DNA of 64,000 nt from Methanomassiliicoccaceae archaeon UBA71 (GCA_002504405.1 DARO01000009.1:1-64000); one strand, 5' to 3'; numbered from the stretch's first letter, positions 49,742 through 59,343 are shown. Notes: a model not told the origin generated them from the letters alone. Numbers and translations are program-made.

Positions 49742-50371
49742 ATGACCGACGAGGAAATCCAACCTGTGAACAACGCCGACCTGCTGGTCGCTGAAGACAT
49801 CTACCTGACCTCCGGTGTGCACATCGGTACGCAGCAGAAGTCCGCCGACATGAAGGACTTCATCTACAAAGTCAGGCAGGACGGGCTCTACGTTCTGGAC
49901 GTCAAGAAGACCGATGACAGGATAAGGGCAGCCGCCTCCTTCATCGCCCGCTACGACCCCAAGAGGGTCCTTGTGGTCTCTGCCAGGCAGTACGGCCAGA
50001 AGCCCGCCAGGGAGTTCTCCAAGGCTATCGGAGCGCCCGCCTTCGCCGGACGTTTCGTCCCCGGGACCCTGACCAACCCCCTGAACCCCGCGTTCATCGA
50101 GCCCGAGGTCATCGTCATCACCGACCCCGCAGCGGACAAGCAGGCCCTCAACGAGGCCCTCAACCTCGGAATCCCGATCATCGCCATGTGCGACGCCAAC
50201 AACGAGACCCGCAACGTGGACCTCGTCATCCCCACCAACAACAAGGGAAGGCGCGCCCTCGCCTGCATCTACTGGCTCATGGCCAGGCAGGTCCTCGTCG
50301 AGAGGGGAGACCTCAAGGACCCCGACGACTTCAACATGGAGATCGAGGACTTCGAGGCCAAGCTGGTCTGA
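49742..50371 (+). CDS. rps2: Small-subunit ribosomal protein S2 (uS2)
   Basis: A 209-residue ribosomal protein. It has YLTSGVHIGTQQKSADMKDF, the Rossmann-like DPKRVLVVSARQYGQKPARE, and FAGRFVPGTLTNP with EPEVIVITDPAADKQAL. The ribosome site AAGGAG is about ten bases before the ATG. Second in the rpoK-rps2-MEMO set, a common archaeal order. Confidence 0.97.
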   Translation: MTDEEIQPVNNADLLVAEDIYLTSGVHIGTQQKSADMKDFIYKVRQDGLYVLDVKKTDDRIRAAASFIARYDPKRVLVVSARQYGQKPAREFSKAIGAPAFAGRFVPGTLTNPLNPAFIEPEVIVITDPAADKQALNEALNLGIPIIAMCDANNETRNVDLVIPTNNKGRRALACIYWLMARQVLVERGDLKDPDDFNMEIEDFEAKLV

Positions 50372-50415
50372 TCCCAATCCAAAAAACTTCTTACCCAAAC
50401 ACCCTTCCACCTTCT

Positions 50416-51234
50416 ATGAGAGCTCCCGCTGTGGCAGGTCGTTTCTATCCAGCCGATCCAGACTCCCTCGAGTACGTCATCAGGGAGTGCTTCGAGCACC
50501 CACTCGGTCCCGGGGCGCCCGGGCGGGAGGGGACAGGGAGGAGGATAGTCTCGGCGATGTGCCCGCATGCGGGCTACATGTGCTCAGGCATGACCGCTGC
50601 ACATGTGTACAAGAGGATTCTGGAGGATGGCCTGCCCGACGTGTACGTCGTCATCGGGCCCGACCACCACGGCCTGGCCGGGGGACGGACCGTGCTATGC
50701 TCCGAGGATTTCCTGACTCCGTTCGGCCCGTGCAGGGTCGACGAGGACATCGTCGGCAGGCTTGCCGAGCAATTCACTGACGATCCGTCGGTTCATGCAT
50801 ACGAGCACTCCGTAGAGGTCCAGGTTCCCATCATACAGCGCATCGACCCCGACCCCGCCATCGTCCCCATCATGATGGGGGACCAGTCACTCGGAGAAGC
50901 CAGAAGGCTCGCGGAGTCCCTCAGGTCGGCCTGCGAAGGCCGCGACGTCGTCGTGATCGCTTCGACGGACATGTCCCACTACATCCCCAAGGAGTCGGCA
51001 GCCTGTCTGGATGGCATGGTTCTCGACCGCATATCCGCGATGGATGTGGAGGGGATGTACGATGCAGTCATCGGCAACCGCATCACTATGTGCGGGTACG
51101 GGCCGACAGCGGTGGCCATGATGTTCGCGGATTCTGCGCACGCTGAGGTCCTGAAGCACACGGATTCCTTCGACTCCCTGGGGATGGATGCCGGGTCCGT
51201 TGTCGGTTACGGGGCAGCCGTCTTCAGAGTGTGA
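50416..51234 (+). CDS. MEMO1 family protein (AmmeMemoRadiSam protein B)
   Basis: A 272-residue protein with a dioxygenase-like fold. It has RAPAVAGRFYPAD, PHAGYMCSGMTAAHVY, GPDHHGLAGG and ASTDMSHY, the family's conserved His/Asp/Cys positions. Archaeal members form part of the poorly understood AmmeMemoRadiSam set, but the radical SAM and AMMECR1 partners are not in the window. It lies 44 bases after rps2. Confidence 0.9.
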   Translation: MRAPAVAGRFYPADPDSLEYVIRECFEHPLGPGAPGREGTGRRIVSAMCPHAGYMCSGMTAAHVYKRILEDGLPDVYVVIGPDHHGLAGGRTVLCSEDFLTPFGPCRVDEDIVGRLAEQFTDDPSVHAYEHSVEVQVPIIQRIDPDPAIVPIMMGDQSLGEARRLAESLRSACEGRDVVVIASTDMSHYIPKESAACLDGMVLDRISAMDVEGMYDAVIGNRITMCGYGPTAVAMMFADSAHAEVLKHTDSFDSLGMDAGSVVGYGAAVFRV

Positions 51235-51284
51235 CCACGGTCGCCGTACGCGAATATTTTTATCCGTCACTCGGATGACATCGC

Positions 51285-51848
51285 ATGGATTCACAGAACT
51301 TCTGCGAGAAATGCGGACAGTTGCTGTCGGAGAACGCCAAGTTCTGCCCCGCCTGCGGCACCAGGGTGCCCGGCAGGAGTCCGGAGCAGGTGGAGGAGGA
51401 GAAGGCGCAGGTGCGCACGTTCATGACGTCCCGTCTCAAATGGGCTGTCGCGCTCATGCTGATCTACTCGATCCCGTTCCTCATAATCGGCATCTGGTTC
51501 ACAGTGGACATTGACAACATAGTCAACACCCTCATGACGGACCCTTCGCTGGCTGACTACATTGAATACTACGGAATCACCTACGATGAAGCACACGCCT
51601 ACGTGCAGTACGCGGGAATCGCCTATCTGGTGTCCTCGGTTTGCGGTATCCTGTCGTCCGTCCTGTGCTGGAAGCGCAAGCTCTACTGGGTCGCGCTCAT
51701 CCTGTGCATCATCTCCATGTTCACCGGAGTCGCGGGACTGTTCGCTCTGTTCATGGGACTGTTCGCCTTCTGGATCATCCTGTCCAGCAAGATGGCGTTC
51801 CAGGAGTACTCCGAGCAGCTCGAATCCGAACTGGAGAAAATCCGCTGA
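51285..51848 (+). CDS. Zinc-ribbon membrane protein
   Basis: A 187-residue protein with an N-terminal zinc ribbon (CEKCGQLLSENAKFCPACG) and a charged linker. Four membrane spans follow (WAVALMLIYSIPFLIIGIWF, YLVSSVCGILSSVLC, YWVALILCIISMFTG, LFALFMGLFAFWIIL), with an acidic-basic tail after them. Function unknown. A TTTTTAT box precedes the ATG by 25 bases. Confidence 0.7.
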   Translation: MDSQNFCEKCGQLLSENAKFCPACGTRVPGRSPEQVEEEKAQVRTFMTSRLKWAVALMLIYSIPFLIIGIWFTVDIDNIVNTLMTDPSLADYIEYYGITYDEAHAYVQYAGIAYLVSSVCGILSSVLCWKRKLYWVALILCIISMFTGVAGLFALFMGLFAFWIILSSKMAFQEYSEQLESELEKIR

Positions 51849-51859
51849 AACTCTAAAAA

Positions 51860-51876
51860 GGGGGGCCAAGCCCCCC
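51860..51876. terminator. Bidirectional terminator
   Basis: GGGGGGC-CAA-GCCCCCC perfect stem, with AAAAA on its left and TTTTT at 51883-51887 on its right. It lies between convergent genes and works for both. Confidence 0.75.
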
Positions 51877-51886
51877 ATACAGTTTT

Positions 51887-52792
51887 TCAGATACGCTTGA
51901 GGTATCTGAGGTTGGGCTCGTAGACGAGGCCCTTGTCCATGAGGATGTTGGATATCTCCTCGAGCTCTATGCCGCTGATACCCTCGGCTTCCGCGCGTCT
52001 CTCCAGCTCCTCCCTGGGGGCGCCCTTCCCGTCGGTGTCTAGCTCCTCCAGGAGGCTCAGGATTATCTCCTCCATCTGACCGTGGCTGTGCTCGTCCGAG
52101 CCGCCCCCGTCGATGTCGATCTCGTCGGGGCCGTCGTCCGCCCCCTCGGGGAATCCGAAGTCGACATCCCTCTCGGGCAGCAGCGTGCGGAGGGCGTTCT
52201 GTATGGTCTTGAGGTAGAGGGACGAGTCCGGCATCTCACCGTAGTTGTCCAGCGCATACAGGAGCCCCTCGGCCTCCTGGGGGGTCATCCCCAGTCCTAT
52301 GAGGTCCGCCACCTTCGCGTCCGCCATCCCCATCGCCGTCTTGGCGTACTTGAGCCTCCTCCATGTGGATTTGGACGTCTCCAGCAGCCATTCCTTGCGG
52401 GTGGCCTCGTCTATCTGTATGATGTGCTCGGGCCTGACGGATATGTACACCCTTCCGTCGTCGGCCGTGTAGGTCCTCACCCTGCCGACAGCTGCGACGA
52501 AGCACGGGGTCTCGAGGTCGGCCATTGCGGCGGACGCCTCGGGCTGGAACCTGCCGACGTTGATGTAGAACATGCCGTTGACGTCCTGGATCCTGGCTTT
52601 CCAGAGGGGTTCGTCGTCCGTACCGATGTTCTCCTTTTCGCTCATGGCTCCTGCGATCAGGACCCTGTTCATCTTGGCGCCCAGCGGCGACACTACGTAA
52701 GAAGGCATCTTCTCCTCGGATGCCTTGATCTCCAGCGAGGAGCTGTTCAGCTCCGCGGCGAAGACCCTCCATGCGGTCTCCCTGGCGTTCAT
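51887..52792 (-). CDS. RPA-associated OB-fold protein (COG3390 type)
   Basis: A 301-residue partner of replication protein A. One OB fold covers about residues 30-135 (NRVLIAGAMSEKENI, WKARIQDVNGMFYINVGRFQ). A helical part and an acidic C-terminal region follow (DDGPDEIDIDGG), then a winged-helix-like end. The start overlaps the RPA stop by 4 bases (ATGA), the usual archaeal pairing of RPA with its associated protein. Confidence 0.9.
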   Translation of the reverse strand: MNARETAWRVFAAELNSSSLEIKASEEKMPSYVVSPLGAKMNRVLIAGAMSEKENIGTDDEPLWKARIQDVNGMFYINVGRFQPEASAAMADLETPCFVAAVGRVRTYTADDGRVYISVRPEHIIQIDEATRKEWLLETSKSTWRRLKYAKTAMGMADAKVADLIGLGMTPQEAEGLLYALDNYGEMPDSSLYLKTIQNALRTLLPERDVDFGFPEGADDGPDEIDIDGGGSDEHSHGQMEEIILSLLEELDTDGKGAPREELERRAEAEGISGIELEEISNILMDKGLVYEPNLRYLKRI

Positions 52793-54111
52793 AGCGCCGC
52801 CTCCACTTCCTCGAGGAGCTTCTCCGCTTCGCTTTCGAGGTCCACCTCCACAGGTGCGGCGGACCTAACGATCATGCTCGGTCCGAAGTCGTCGCTCATA
52901 ACGTTGCCGGTGATGGTGATCCTGCGCATGAGTATCCTGCCCATCATCTCTCTGGCGACTATTCCCTCGCCCCTTGCGGCGGCGAGCCCTTCTGCCGCCT
53001 TCAGCGATATGCCCGTGAGCTTCTCTGTGTCCGCCCTGTTGATGACGGCACCTATCGCGCCTGTGCCGTCGTCCAGGACGACCTTGAGCCTGAGGTCGGG
53101 AATGCCGTCGACCTGCCCGTGCGCGGTGCACACCCCGTTGAGTATGGAGCGGTTGCACTGGGGACATCTCTTGATCAGCCCGCTTCCGTTCTTCATGTCG
53201 ACCACGAGCCCTTCGAGGGTGATGTCCAGGCCTCCTCCGATCCTCGCGATGTCCCCGACGGTCTTCTTGCTGTCCCCGCCCTCCTGGATGTCGAAAACCG
53301 CATCCACACGGCTAATCTCGCAGCGGTCGCCCATGTTGAGCTGGGGTATCCCCTTCCAGGCGCGTATGTAGGCGTTCTTGGCGCAGATGGTCTCCCCTGC
53401 CTTGAGCCCGAAGTCGTGCCAGGCCGAGTACTGTATTTTGCCGGTGTCATCGGCCATGAGGCCGGAGTACACCATCTTCTCCTCGCCCTTCACATTGATT
53501 TTCCTGGCCTCGGTGGTCAGGACCTTCCCGGTGACAGTGACGTTGCCCATCCCCTCGCGGATGTCGCCTATCTTGCACTCCTGGGACGACAGAGTTATGC
53601 TGCGATCCGGAACGTTGAGCGACACGTTAGGGGCCGGCTCGACCCTTCCACGGTTGCCGAGGTTGATCTGCACCCTCTCGTTCCAGAGCTTGCAGTAGCA
53701 GTTCCTGAAGTAGTACACCGAGCCCTTGTCGAGCATGACGCTCCCGGACTCCCACAGGGTGAAGGACGCCGTCCCGGTCTCGTCGCCCAGGATTCCCGAC
53801 ACGATGGTCTTGTTGAGTCCCTTGACCGTGATGTTCTTGCTCTCCACGTAGACCACCTTCGCCAGGACGTCCACGTTCTGCTCGGACCCGGACAGGTCCG
53901 CGATCTTCTTGACCACGGTCGCCGATGTGGCGAACGAGGAGGCGTCAGCTCCCCCGTACTTCCTTATGATGCCGCGTTTGGCGGACTCTATGTTAACGTG
54001 GTAGTCGTTGAGGTACTTGTCCAGCTCCGCGGCGAGCTGCTCTTCGTCGATCTTGTCTCCGAGCACCCTTTTCATTTCCTGTATATGGGGTGTTAGTTCG
54101 TTCCCTTCCAT
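52789..54111 (-). CDS. rpa: Replication protein A (single-stranded DNA-binding)
   Basis: Single-stranded DNA-binding protein of 440 residues with three OB folds (starting near VDVLAKVVYVESKNI, GNVTVTGKVLTTEARK and GGLDITLEGLVVDMKN). A zinc finger sits in the last one (CPQCNRSILNGVCTAH). Start chosen at MEGNELTP because GGAGGT (54119-54124) lies 7 bases upstream and a TTAAATATG box about 50 bases upstream. The longer frame has no RPA sequence. Confidence 0.93.
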   Translation of the reverse strand: MEGNELTPHIQEMKRVLGDKIDEEQLAAELDKYLNDYHVNIESAKRGIIRKYGGADASSFATSATVVKKIADLSGSEQNVDVLAKVVYVESKNITVKGLNKTIVSGILGDETGTASFTLWESGSVMLDKGSVYYFRNCYCKLWNERVQINLGNRGRVEPAPNVSLNVPDRSITLSSQECKIGDIREGMGNVTVTGKVLTTEARKINVKGEEKMVYSGLMADDTGKIQYSAWHDFGLKAGETICAKNAYIRAWKGIPQLNMGDRCEISRVDAVFDIQEGGDSKKTVGDIARIGGGLDITLEGLVVDMKNGSGLIKRCPQCNRSILNGVCTAHGQVDGIPDLRLKVVLDDGTGAIGAVINRADTEKLTGISLKAAEGLAAARGEGIVAREMMGRILMRRITITGNVMSDDFGPSMIVRSAAPVEVDLESEAEKLLEEVEAAL

Positions 54112-54282
54112 TGCATCGACCTCCCCCCTCTCGGAGGGCGTGATGCCATCGTCCCCATCATATTTAACCGGATTCGGGAGGTCCCCGAAAACCCCGCGAG
54201 ACATGTCTGGCTCATTGCCGGGCGCCGCTGAGCCAGTGCCCTCCTGGACACAGATTTATATTATCGAACGCTATCACCTGAT

Positions 54283-55356
54283 ATGGTTCCCAAGGGCAAA
54301 ATCGACGAGATTCTCGACGGATACGATGCCAGCGATCTCACCATCGCCACCCTGTGCTCGCATTCGTCACTGCAGATCTTCCATGGCGCTAGGAAGATGG
54401 GCTTCAAGACCCTTGGTCTGACGATCACGCACAGCACGAAGTACTACGACGCGTTCCCCCTCGCCAAGCCGGACGAGATCCTGAAGTACCAGGATTTCGA
54501 CGACTTCGAGGCGCGCATCGATGAGCTGATCGACAGGAACGTCATCATCATCCCCCACGGGTCCTTCGTGGAGTACATGGGCTCACGCAGGTTCGCGGAA
54601 CTCGAGGTGCCGTCCTACGGGAACAGGGCGGTCCTCAACTGGGAATCGGACAGGGACATGCAGAGGCAGTGGATAACGTCTGCCGGGGTCCCCATGCCGC
54701 GTCTCATCACGGACGCGAGGGAGATCAACGAGCCCGTCATGGTCAAGTACCACGGGGCCAAGGGCGGGAGGGGATACTTCATCGCCATGGACTACCCGGA
54801 CTTCAAGATGTCGATAGACCAGACGCAGCCCTACACGATCCAGGAGTACTGTCTGGGAACCAGGTACTACATGCACTTCTTCTACGACCCGCACAAGACC
54901 GACGGCTACCTCTGCGAGCAGGGCGGGTCCCTGGAACTGCTGTCCATCGACAGGAGGGACGAGTCCAACATCGACGAGATGTACAAGCTCGGGTCCATAG
55001 AGGAGTCCAAGAGACACGGCCTCTACCCGTCTTTCGTGGTCACCGGCAACACGCCGGTCGTCATCAGGGAGTCGCTGCTCCCGAGGGCGTTCGAGATGGC
55101 AGAGAAGATCGTCAACAGGTCGTACGAGCTGTTCGGAGGCATGTGGGGCCCGTTCTGCCTGGAGACGGTGGTCTCCGACAAGCTGCAGTTCAAGGTATTC
55201 GAGATATCCACCAGGATCGTCGCTGGCACGAATCCGTTCATATCCGGCTCCCCTTACGCGGACCTGATCTATCCCGGGCTCAGCACCGGGGGAAGGCTGG
55301 CTATGGAGATAAAGCAGGCGGCCGAGGGCGGGTACCTCAAGGACATAATGTCCTGA
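54283..55356 (+). CDS. purP: Formate-dependent FAICAR synthetase PurP
   Basis: Makes FAICAR from AICAR, formate and ATP without folate, the archaeal route in purine synthesis. The 357-residue ATP-grasp protein has TIATLCSHSSLQIFHGARKMGF, IIPHGSFVEYMG, VMVKYHGAKGGRGYF and the C-terminal FEISTRIVAGTNPF. A TTTATATTA box lies about 28 bases before the ATG. It fits with purM and purSLQ elsewhere in the window. Confidence 0.96.
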   Translation: MVPKGKIDEILDGYDASDLTIATLCSHSSLQIFHGARKMGFKTLGLTITHSTKYYDAFPLAKPDEILKYQDFDDFEARIDELIDRNVIIIPHGSFVEYMGSRRFAELEVPSYGNRAVLNWESDRDMQRQWITSAGVPMPRLITDAREINEPVMVKYHGAKGGRGYFIAMDYPDFKMSIDQTQPYTIQEYCLGTRYYMHFFYDPHKTDGYLCEQGGSLELLSIDRRDESNIDEMYKLGSIEESKRHGLYPSFVVTGNTPVVIRESLLPRAFEMAEKIVNRSYELFGGMWGPFCLETVVSDKLQFKVFEISTRIVAGTNPFISGSPYADLIYPGLSTGGRLAMEIKQAAEGGYLKDIMS

Positions 55357-55438
55357 CGACGGGAGGACCGGTAGAGGCCTCGTCCCCTTCGGAGTTTTTA
55401 ATAATAACCGCGTGCATAGACGGCCCGAGGGTACACAG

Positions 55439-56593
55439 ATGGTATCTAAGAGGCTCCAGGAAGTGCCGGCATCGGGAACAATAGCAATCTCCAATCTGGT
55501 CAGCCAGATGAAATCGGAGGGGGTAGATATTGTGTCCTTCTCAATGGGGGAGCCCGATTTCGTCACCCCGGGGAACATCGTAGATGCGTGCTGCGACTCG
55601 CTGAAGGGCGGGTTCACCCACTACACGCCTTCATTAGGGATCCCCGAGCTCAGGAAGGCCATCGCAGACTCCACGAGGGAGGCCTACGGCGTCCCATGCG
55701 ACCAGTCCAACGTCCTGGTCACCCCATGCAAGCAGGCCATCTTCATGACCATGCTCGCCTACATCGATCCCGGCGATGAGGTCATCATGTCCGACCCCAC
55801 ATGGGTCTCGTACGAGGCCTGCGTCCGCCTGGCCGGAGGCGTGCCCGTTTACGTCCACACGACGTTCGAGGAGGGCTTCGTCCTGGATCCCGCCAAGGTC
55901 GAGGCGGCCATCACCCCCAGGACGAAGATGATCATCATCAACACGCCCTCCAACCCGACAGGCGCCGTCATCCCCGGCGACGTCCTCAGGCAGATCGGCG
56001 ACATAGCGATAGCCCACAACCTGATGATCCTGTCGGACGAGATCTACTCGGACATAGTATACGAGGGGAGGCATGTGTCGGTGGCGTCTTTCCCGGGCGT
56101 TTTCGACAACACGGTCATCGTATCAGGCCTCTCGAAGAGCTTCGCGATGACCGGGTGGAGGCTCGGATGGGCAATCGCCCCCAAGGACGACATCGCGGCC
56201 ATCAACAAGCTCCAGTCCCACTCGATATCGTGCGCCGTGTCCTTCGTGCAGCAGGCTGCAGTGGAGGCACTACGCGGCCCTCAGCAGTCGAAGGCCGACA
56301 TGGTCGCCGAGTTCAAGAGGCGCCGCGACCTGGCGCTTGACCTGATATCGGAGATCCCCGGCCTGGAGTGCAACGTCCCGCAGGGGGCGTTCTACCTGTT
56401 CCCCAGATACAGCGTCGACATGCCGTCCGCCAAGCTGGCGGAGATCCTCTTGAAGGAGGGGCACGTGGCCGTGACCCCCGGTTCCGCCTTCGGCCCCGGT
56501 GGCGAGGGATTCTTCAGGATATCCTATGCGGCCTCGGAGGACCAGATCCGCGACGGCCTCTCCAGGATCAAGAGGTGCATGAGCCAGCTCTGA
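55439..56593 (+). CDS. Class I/II aminotransferase (aspartate aminotransferase-like)
   Basis: PLP enzyme of 384 residues. GEPDFVTPGNI, the cofactor loop after PSLGIPELRKAI, NTPSNPTGAVI, the aspartate in LSDEIYSD, and the PLP lysine in SGLSKSFAMTGWRLGW are all present. Likely an aspartate or broad-specificity aminotransferase; the exact substrate is not visible. Start at 55439 (MVSKRLQEVPASG), the family N-terminus. A TTTTTAATAATAA promoter is about 35-40 bases upstream. Confidence 0.92.
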   Translation: MVSKRLQEVPASGTIAISNLVSQMKSEGVDIVSFSMGEPDFVTPGNIVDACCDSLKGGFTHYTPSLGIPELRKAIADSTREAYGVPCDQSNVLVTPCKQAIFMTMLAYIDPGDEVIMSDPTWVSYEACVRLAGGVPVYVHTTFEEGFVLDPAKVEAAITPRTKMIIINTPSNPTGAVIPGDVLRQIGDIAIAHNLMILSDEIYSDIVYEGRHVSVASFPGVFDNTVIVSGLSKSFAMTGWRLGWAIAPKDDIAAINKLQSHSISCAVSFVQQAAVEALRGPQQSKADMVAEFKRRRDLALDLISEIPGLECNVPQGAFYLFPRYSVDMPSAKLAEILLKEGHVAVTPGSAFGPGGEGFFRISYAASEDQIRDGLSRIKRCMSQL

Positions 56594-56614
56594 TCCGCCC
56601 GAAACGGTTCGGGC

Positions 56615-56638
56615 GCGCGCGCCTCAGTAGGCGCGCGC
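56615..56638 (+). terminator. Hairpin of alternating GC after the aminotransferase
   Basis: GCGCGCGCCT-CAGT-AGGCGCGCGC, a perfect 10-bp stem between the aminotransferase stop and the TATA region of the next gene. The arms are alternating G and C, so the site could also form Z-DNA. Confidence 0.6.
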
Positions 56639-56702
56639 ATTACTTATAGCACCATTAGGATAACCCCTCAGCCTTCGGGCATGAGGGATTATCTTGAGCA
56701 GA

Positions 56703-57758
56703 ATGCTTTACACGGTCGGTCCGGTGTTTGTCGGGCCCGATGCCTACGATGCGATGTCGAAACCGATGATCACGCACCGTTCCAAGGAGTACAAGGAGCT
56801 CCACGGGAACATCGTCGAGAAGGTGAAGAAGGCACTCAACACCGACATGGAGGTATTCCTCGTGGCCGGGTCCGCATCGGTCTTCCTCGAGGGAGCGATC
56901 AGGAACGGCGCCGCGAGCAAGACCCTGGGCATCACCAACGGGTCCTTCGGCAACAGGTCCATCGAGATCGCCGAGCTCAACGGAAAGGCCGTGGACAAGG
57001 TTCAGGTCCCCTGGGGAGAGGCCATGAAGCCCGAGCACATCGCCGGCAAGGTCGCCAAGGACACGGAGATGGTCCACTGGGTGAGCAACGAGTCCTCTAC
57101 AGGGGTGTTCAGCGATTCCGTCGCCCTCGCGAACGAGGTCCGCTCGCAGAACCCCGATGCCCTGGTCATGGTGGACGCCGTCACGGCCGCCTTCGCCATG
57201 GACCTAAGGCTCAAGGAGATGGACGCCGACGCGGTCATCTTCGGAAGCCAGAAGGCGCTCGCGCTCCCTCCGGGAATAGCCGTCATGCTCTGCTCCGAGA
57301 GGCTCCTGGAGAAGGCCAAGTCCGTGCCCAACCGCGGATTCTACACCGATCTGCTGAAGATCAAGAAGCAGAACGACGTCAACTACGCGCTCACCACCCC
57401 TCCCGTGTCCCTCATGTACGGCATGGACTACCAGCTCGACAAGATGCTCTCCGAAGGCATGCAGGCCCGCTACGAGAGGCACAGGGAGATGGCCGACATG
57501 GTCAGGAAATGGGCGGACGAGAAGATGGAGGGCGTGTTCCCCGAGGAGGGGTACAGGTCGAACTCCATCGGCGTCGTCAACCGCGGATCCCTCGACTTCG
57601 ATGCCTTCCACTCGAAGCTGAAGGCCAAGGGGTACGAGATCTCCAACGGGTACGGGGACGTCAAGGAGAAGACGTTCAGGATCGGGCACATGGGCGATGT
57701 GACGCCCAAGGGCATACGCGAGCTCCTTGAAGCAATGGACTCAATTCTGGAGGAATGA
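56703..57758 (+). CDS. Class V aminotransferase (probable phosphoserine/alanine-glyoxylate type)
   Basis: PLP enzyme of 351 residues: LYTVGPVFVGPDAYDAM, the GSASVFLEGAIRNG loop, VDAVTAAFAMDL, and the PLP lysine in GSQKALALPPG. Its stop overlaps the start of serA by 4 bases, so it most likely supplies the transamination step of serine synthesis, as in archaea lacking classical SerC. ATG at 56703 chosen; an in-frame TTG at 56694 adds three residues. Confidence 0.87.
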   Translation: MLYTVGPVFVGPDAYDAMSKPMITHRSKEYKELHGNIVEKVKKALNTDMEVFLVAGSASVFLEGAIRNGAASKTLGITNGSFGNRSIEIAELNGKAVDKVQVPWGEAMKPEHIAGKVAKDTEMVHWVSNESSTGVFSDSVALANEVRSQNPDALVMVDAVTAAFAMDLRLKEMDADAVIFGSQKALALPPGIAVMLCSERLLEKAKSVPNRGFYTDLLKIKKQNDVNYALTTPPVSLMYGMDYQLDKMLSEGMQARYERHREMADMVRKWADEKMEGVFPEEGYRSNSIGVVNRGSLDFDAFHSKLKAKGYEISNGYGDVKEKTFRIGHMGDVTPKGIRELLEAMDSILEE

Positions 57759-59341
57759 CAGTGACATCGAAGATTCTTGTATCGGACCCCCTCTCCGACG
57801 AGGGTATAGAGATCCTCAAAGCATCGGGCTTCCCCGTAGATGTGAAGCCCGGCCTCAGCGAGGACGAGCTCTGCGCCATCATCGGCGACTACGACTGCCT
57901 CATAATCAGGTCTGGAACCAAGGTGACCCCCAAGGTCATCGAGGCCGGTAAGAAGCTGCGCGTCATCGGACGCGCCGGCGTCGGCGTCGACAATATCGAC
58001 GTTCCCGCCGCCACCGACAAGGGCATACTCGTTATGAACACCCCCTCGGCAAACATCCTCTCCGCCGCCGAGCACTCCTGCGCGATGCTGCTCGCCCTGG
58101 CCAGGAACATACCCTTCGCCCATGAGTCCATGCACAAGGGCGAGTGGAAGAGGTCCAAGTACACCGGCGTCGAGCTGAACGGCAAGATCCTCGGGATCAT
58201 CGGGGTCGGACGCGTCGGAGGCGAGGTCGCCAAGCGCATGAAGGCTTTCAACATGACCATGATCGGTTACGACCCCTTCCTTCCGAAAGAGGTCGCGGAC
58301 GGTCTCGGCGTCAGGCTCACCACCCTGGAGGAGGTGATAAGCACAGCCGACTTCATGACGATCCACACCCCCCTGCTCCCCGAGACCAGGAACATGATCT
58401 CCATGCCCCAGTTCAAGATGATGAAGCCCTGCGCGAGGATAGCCAACGTTGCCCGCGGAGGCATCGTCAACGAGGACGACCTGTACACCGCTCTCAAGGA
58501 GGGGGTTATCGCGGGAGCCGCGTTCGACGTATGGTGCAACGAGCCCCTTTGCGAGGCGGAGCAGAAGCTCCTGGAGCTGGACAACCTGGTGACGACCCCC
58601 CACCTGGGGGCGTCCACCGTCGAGGCACAGGAGAGGGTGGCCGTCGAGATCTCCGAGCACGCTGTCATGTACCTCAGGGACGGGATCATCTCCAATGCCA
58701 TCAACGCCCCGCGCGGGAAGCTGGAGCCGGAGACGGAGCCCTTCATGCCTCTTGCCGAGAGGATGGGCAACCTGGTCCAGCAGATGATAGGGAACCATCC
58801 CCTCGAGAAGCTAGAGGCCATCTACTGCGGAGGGCTCGCCGGCAAGCAGACGAAGATGCTCACGATCAACACCGTCATCGGATACCTCAGGAACGTGATC
58901 GGGTCCGCCAACATGATCAACGCGCTCCCCGTCGCCAAGTCCAAGGGCATCGAGATCGCCGAGACCAGCAACGATACCGCCAAGGACTACGCCAGCGTCA
59001 TGGAGATCAGGTTCACGTCCGGCGGCAAGACCCGCTCCATCAGGGGAACGGTCATCGGCGGCCAGCCCAGGCTCGTCGGCGTCGATTCCTTCTCCTTCGA
59101 CATACCCATGTGCGGGGACATGATGTACCTGAGGTACAAGGACGCCCCCGGGGTCATCGGTGTCGTCGGCAACACCCTCGGGAACGCGGGAATCAACGTC
59201 GCCCAGATGTCGGTCGGCCGCTCAGGGGCCTGCGCCCTCATGTTCCTGACCGTGGACCAGAACATACCCGAGGACATAGTCGTGGCAATCGGGGAGGCCG
59301 TGGGCACCATGGACATCAAGTTCCTGGACCTGGTGGAGTGA
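57755..59341 (+). CDS. serA: D-3-phosphoglycerate dehydrogenase
   Basis: First enzyme of serine synthesis. The 528-residue protein is the long form. It has a catalytic and NAD domain (GRAGVGVDNIDVPAAT, GIIGVGRVGGEVAKR, NVARGGIVNE, and the catalytic histidine in TPHLGASTVEAQ). An intervening ASB domain and a C-terminal ACT domain follow (NTLGNAGINVAQMSVGRS), probably for serine feedback. Coupled to the class V aminotransferase upstream. Confidence 0.96.
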   Translation: MTVTSKILVSDPLSDEGIEILKASGFPVDVKPGLSEDELCAIIGDYDCLIIRSGTKVTPKVIEAGKKLRVIGRAGVGVDNIDVPAATDKGILVMNTPSANILSAAEHSCAMLLALARNIPFAHESMHKGEWKRSKYTGVELNGKILGIIGVGRVGGEVAKRMKAFNMTMIGYDPFLPKEVADGLGVRLTTLEEVISTADFMTIHTPLLPETRNMISMPQFKMMKPCARIANVARGGIVNEDDLYTALKEGVIAGAAFDVWCNEPLCEAEQKLLELDNLVTTPHLGASTVEAQERVAVEISEHAVMYLRDGIISNAINAPRGKLEPETEPFMPLAERMGNLVQQMIGNHPLEKLEAIYCGGLAGKQTKMLTINTVIGYLRNVIGSANMINALPVAKSKGIEIAETSNDTAKDYASVMEIRFTSGGKTRSIRGTVIGGQPRLVGVDSFSFDIPMCGDMMYLRYKDAPGVIGVVGNTLGNAGINVAQMSVGRSGACALMFLTVDQNIPEDIVVAIGEAVGTMDIKFLDLVE

Positions 59342-59343
59342 GC

